Assembly: GCA_018432935.1 (NCBI GenBank)
Contig: JAHDSF010000022.1
Coordinates: forward strand, 124,001-188,000
From: Rhodospirillales bacterium
GTDB taxonomy: Bacteria; Pseudomonadota; Alphaproteobacteria; Rhodospirillales; Shumkoniaceae
Length of the DNA stretch: 64,000 bases
Reading direction: 5' to 3'
Positions 63,351-64,000 of this stretch are shown here, one piece after another. The position numbers and the translations under genes were made by a program. Below the pieces are notes generated by a model. The model was given only the letters and a program-made list of their open reading frames with translations. It was not told where the DNA came from and ran no database searches. Each line of letters starts with the position of its first letter. The first letter of the stretch is position 1.

Positions 63351-64000
63351 CTAGATGAGGTGGCCGCTGCGGGTCGCCTTCGTCTGCAGATAGCGCTCGT
63401 TGTGGCGATTGGCGGGAAATGCGTGGGGCACGCGTTCGACGACCGTGATTCCGTGCCGTGCCAGATCCTCGACCTTCACCGGGTTGTTGGTCAGCAGCCG
63501 CACCTTGTCGTAGCCCAGCGCCAGCAGCATCTGCGCCGCCGGGAGGTAGACCCGCTCGTCAGCATCGAAGCCGAGTTGCAGGTTGGCATCGACCGTGTCG
63601 AAGCCGCGGTCCTGCAGGGTGTAGGCCCGCAGCTTGTTGACCAGGCCAATGCCGCGCCCTTCCTGGGCCAGGTAGAGGACAACCCCGCTGCCGTTCCTGC
63701 CGATCTCGGCAATGGCGCCGCGCAGCTGGTCGCCGCAGTCGCAGCGGAGACTGCCCAGCAGATCGCCGGTGAAACACTCGGAGTGGAGCCGGGTCAGCAC
63801 CGGCTGCGCGGGATCGGGGTTGCCGATCACGATCGCCAGATGCTCGAGGCCGCCCAGCAGCGGCCGGAAGGCAAGGATCCGGCAGTCCTCGGCGCCGGCC
63901 AGCGGAACCTGCGCTTCCGATACCAGGCGCAGGGAGCGCGCGGCGGTCTGCTCGTACTGGAACAGGTCGCCCGCATCGAGCTGGAAGATGCCGTGACGCG
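63351..64000 (-). CDS. ribA: GTP cyclohydrolase II (5' part outside window)
   Basis: The first step of riboflavin synthesis. The zinc site is HSECFTGDLLGSLRCDCGDQ, and the catalytic region is LAQEGRGIGLVNKLRAY. The frame is open past 63830 (an internal GTG) to the window edge, with RHGIFQLDAGDLFQYEQTA upstream, so the start is beyond 64000. The C terminus ends TKATRSGHLI. Confidence 0.94.
   Translation of the reverse strand, partial: RHGIFQLDAGDLFQYEQTAARSLRLVSEAQVPLAGAEDCRILAFRPLLGGLEHLAIVIGNPDPAQPVLTRLHSECFTGDLLGSLRCDCGDQLRGAIAEIGRNGSGVVLYLAQEGRGIGLVNKLRAYTLQDRGFDTVDANLQLGFDADERVYLPAAQMLLALGYDKVRLLTNNPVKVEDLARHGITVVERVPHAFPANRHNERYLQTKATRSGHLI

Noticed and set aside
1-64000. CRISPR arrays, tRNA genes, prophage or insertion sequences
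   Set aside because: Reading the gaps and gene products showed no regularly spaced repeats, no cloverleaf with TTCRANNC arm, and no transposase or integrase.

Overview
The window is a high-G+C alphaproteobacterial chromosome segment, most like Rhodospirillales in gene content (TimA, DUF3576, DUF2628 inside a his operon, paired porins, ParABS beside mnmG/rsmG). Nearly every base lies in tightly packed genes, many with ATGA or TGATG overlaps. No tRNA, rRNA, CRISPR array or insertion sequence was found.

The main result is that the window appears to contain the chromosome replication origin. The divergent pair ppsR-type kinase regulator / hemE (gap 32092-32476) is the pair that flanks the origin in Caulobacter and Rickettsia. 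The gap holds a perfect DnaA box and two one-mismatch boxes. Genes left of it (ppsR, maf, coaE, dnaQ, timA, mltA, smr) run mainly on the minus strand and genes right of it (hemE, hemH, rho, mnmE, mnmG, rsmG, parA, parB) on the plus strand, as expected for forks leaving this point. About 14 and 16 kb to the right, two parS-type palindromes sit in the first codons of mnmG and rsmG, just upstream of parA-parB.

Layout: 1-6.1 kb metabolism and zinc (maeB 3' part, D-threonine aldolase-like enzyme, znuA/zur with a palindromic operator, Spy-like protein, TauE permease). 6.1-16.8 kb accessory genes (diguanylate cyclase, GFA protein, small lipoprotein, a predicted small RNA, a methyltransferase/pyruvyltransferase-like fusion, comM, cupin, two methyltransferases, DUF5671 pair, phytase-like esterase). 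16.8-20.7 kb minus-strand operon hisB-DUF2628-hisH-hisA-hisF-hisE-HIT. 20.9-22.8 kb hslVU. 22.8-25.2 kb a frameshifted malate/lactate dehydrogenase-like gene, an ACT protein and a nucleoside deaminase. 25.2-32.1 kb origin-proximal left arm. 32.5-36.0 kb hemE-hemH-rho.

Between rho and mnmE, which are neighbours in many alphaproteobacteria, lie about 9 kb of extra genes: qor, a lower-G+C LysR/TRAP transporter/AraD1 cluster that looks acquired, a decayed second qor fragment at its right edge, a DUF255 thioredoxin-fold protein and a [2Fe-2S] ferredoxin-like protein. From 45 to 55.7 kb the conserved set mnmE-mnmG-rsmG-parA-parB and, convergent to it, leuS-lptE-holA and a DUF3576 lipoprotein. From 56 kb to the end: two tandem porins sharing a near-identical block, a TPR-sulfotransferase, a ThiE-like protein, YggS, an L,D-transpeptidase, an unknown protein and the 3' part of ribA.
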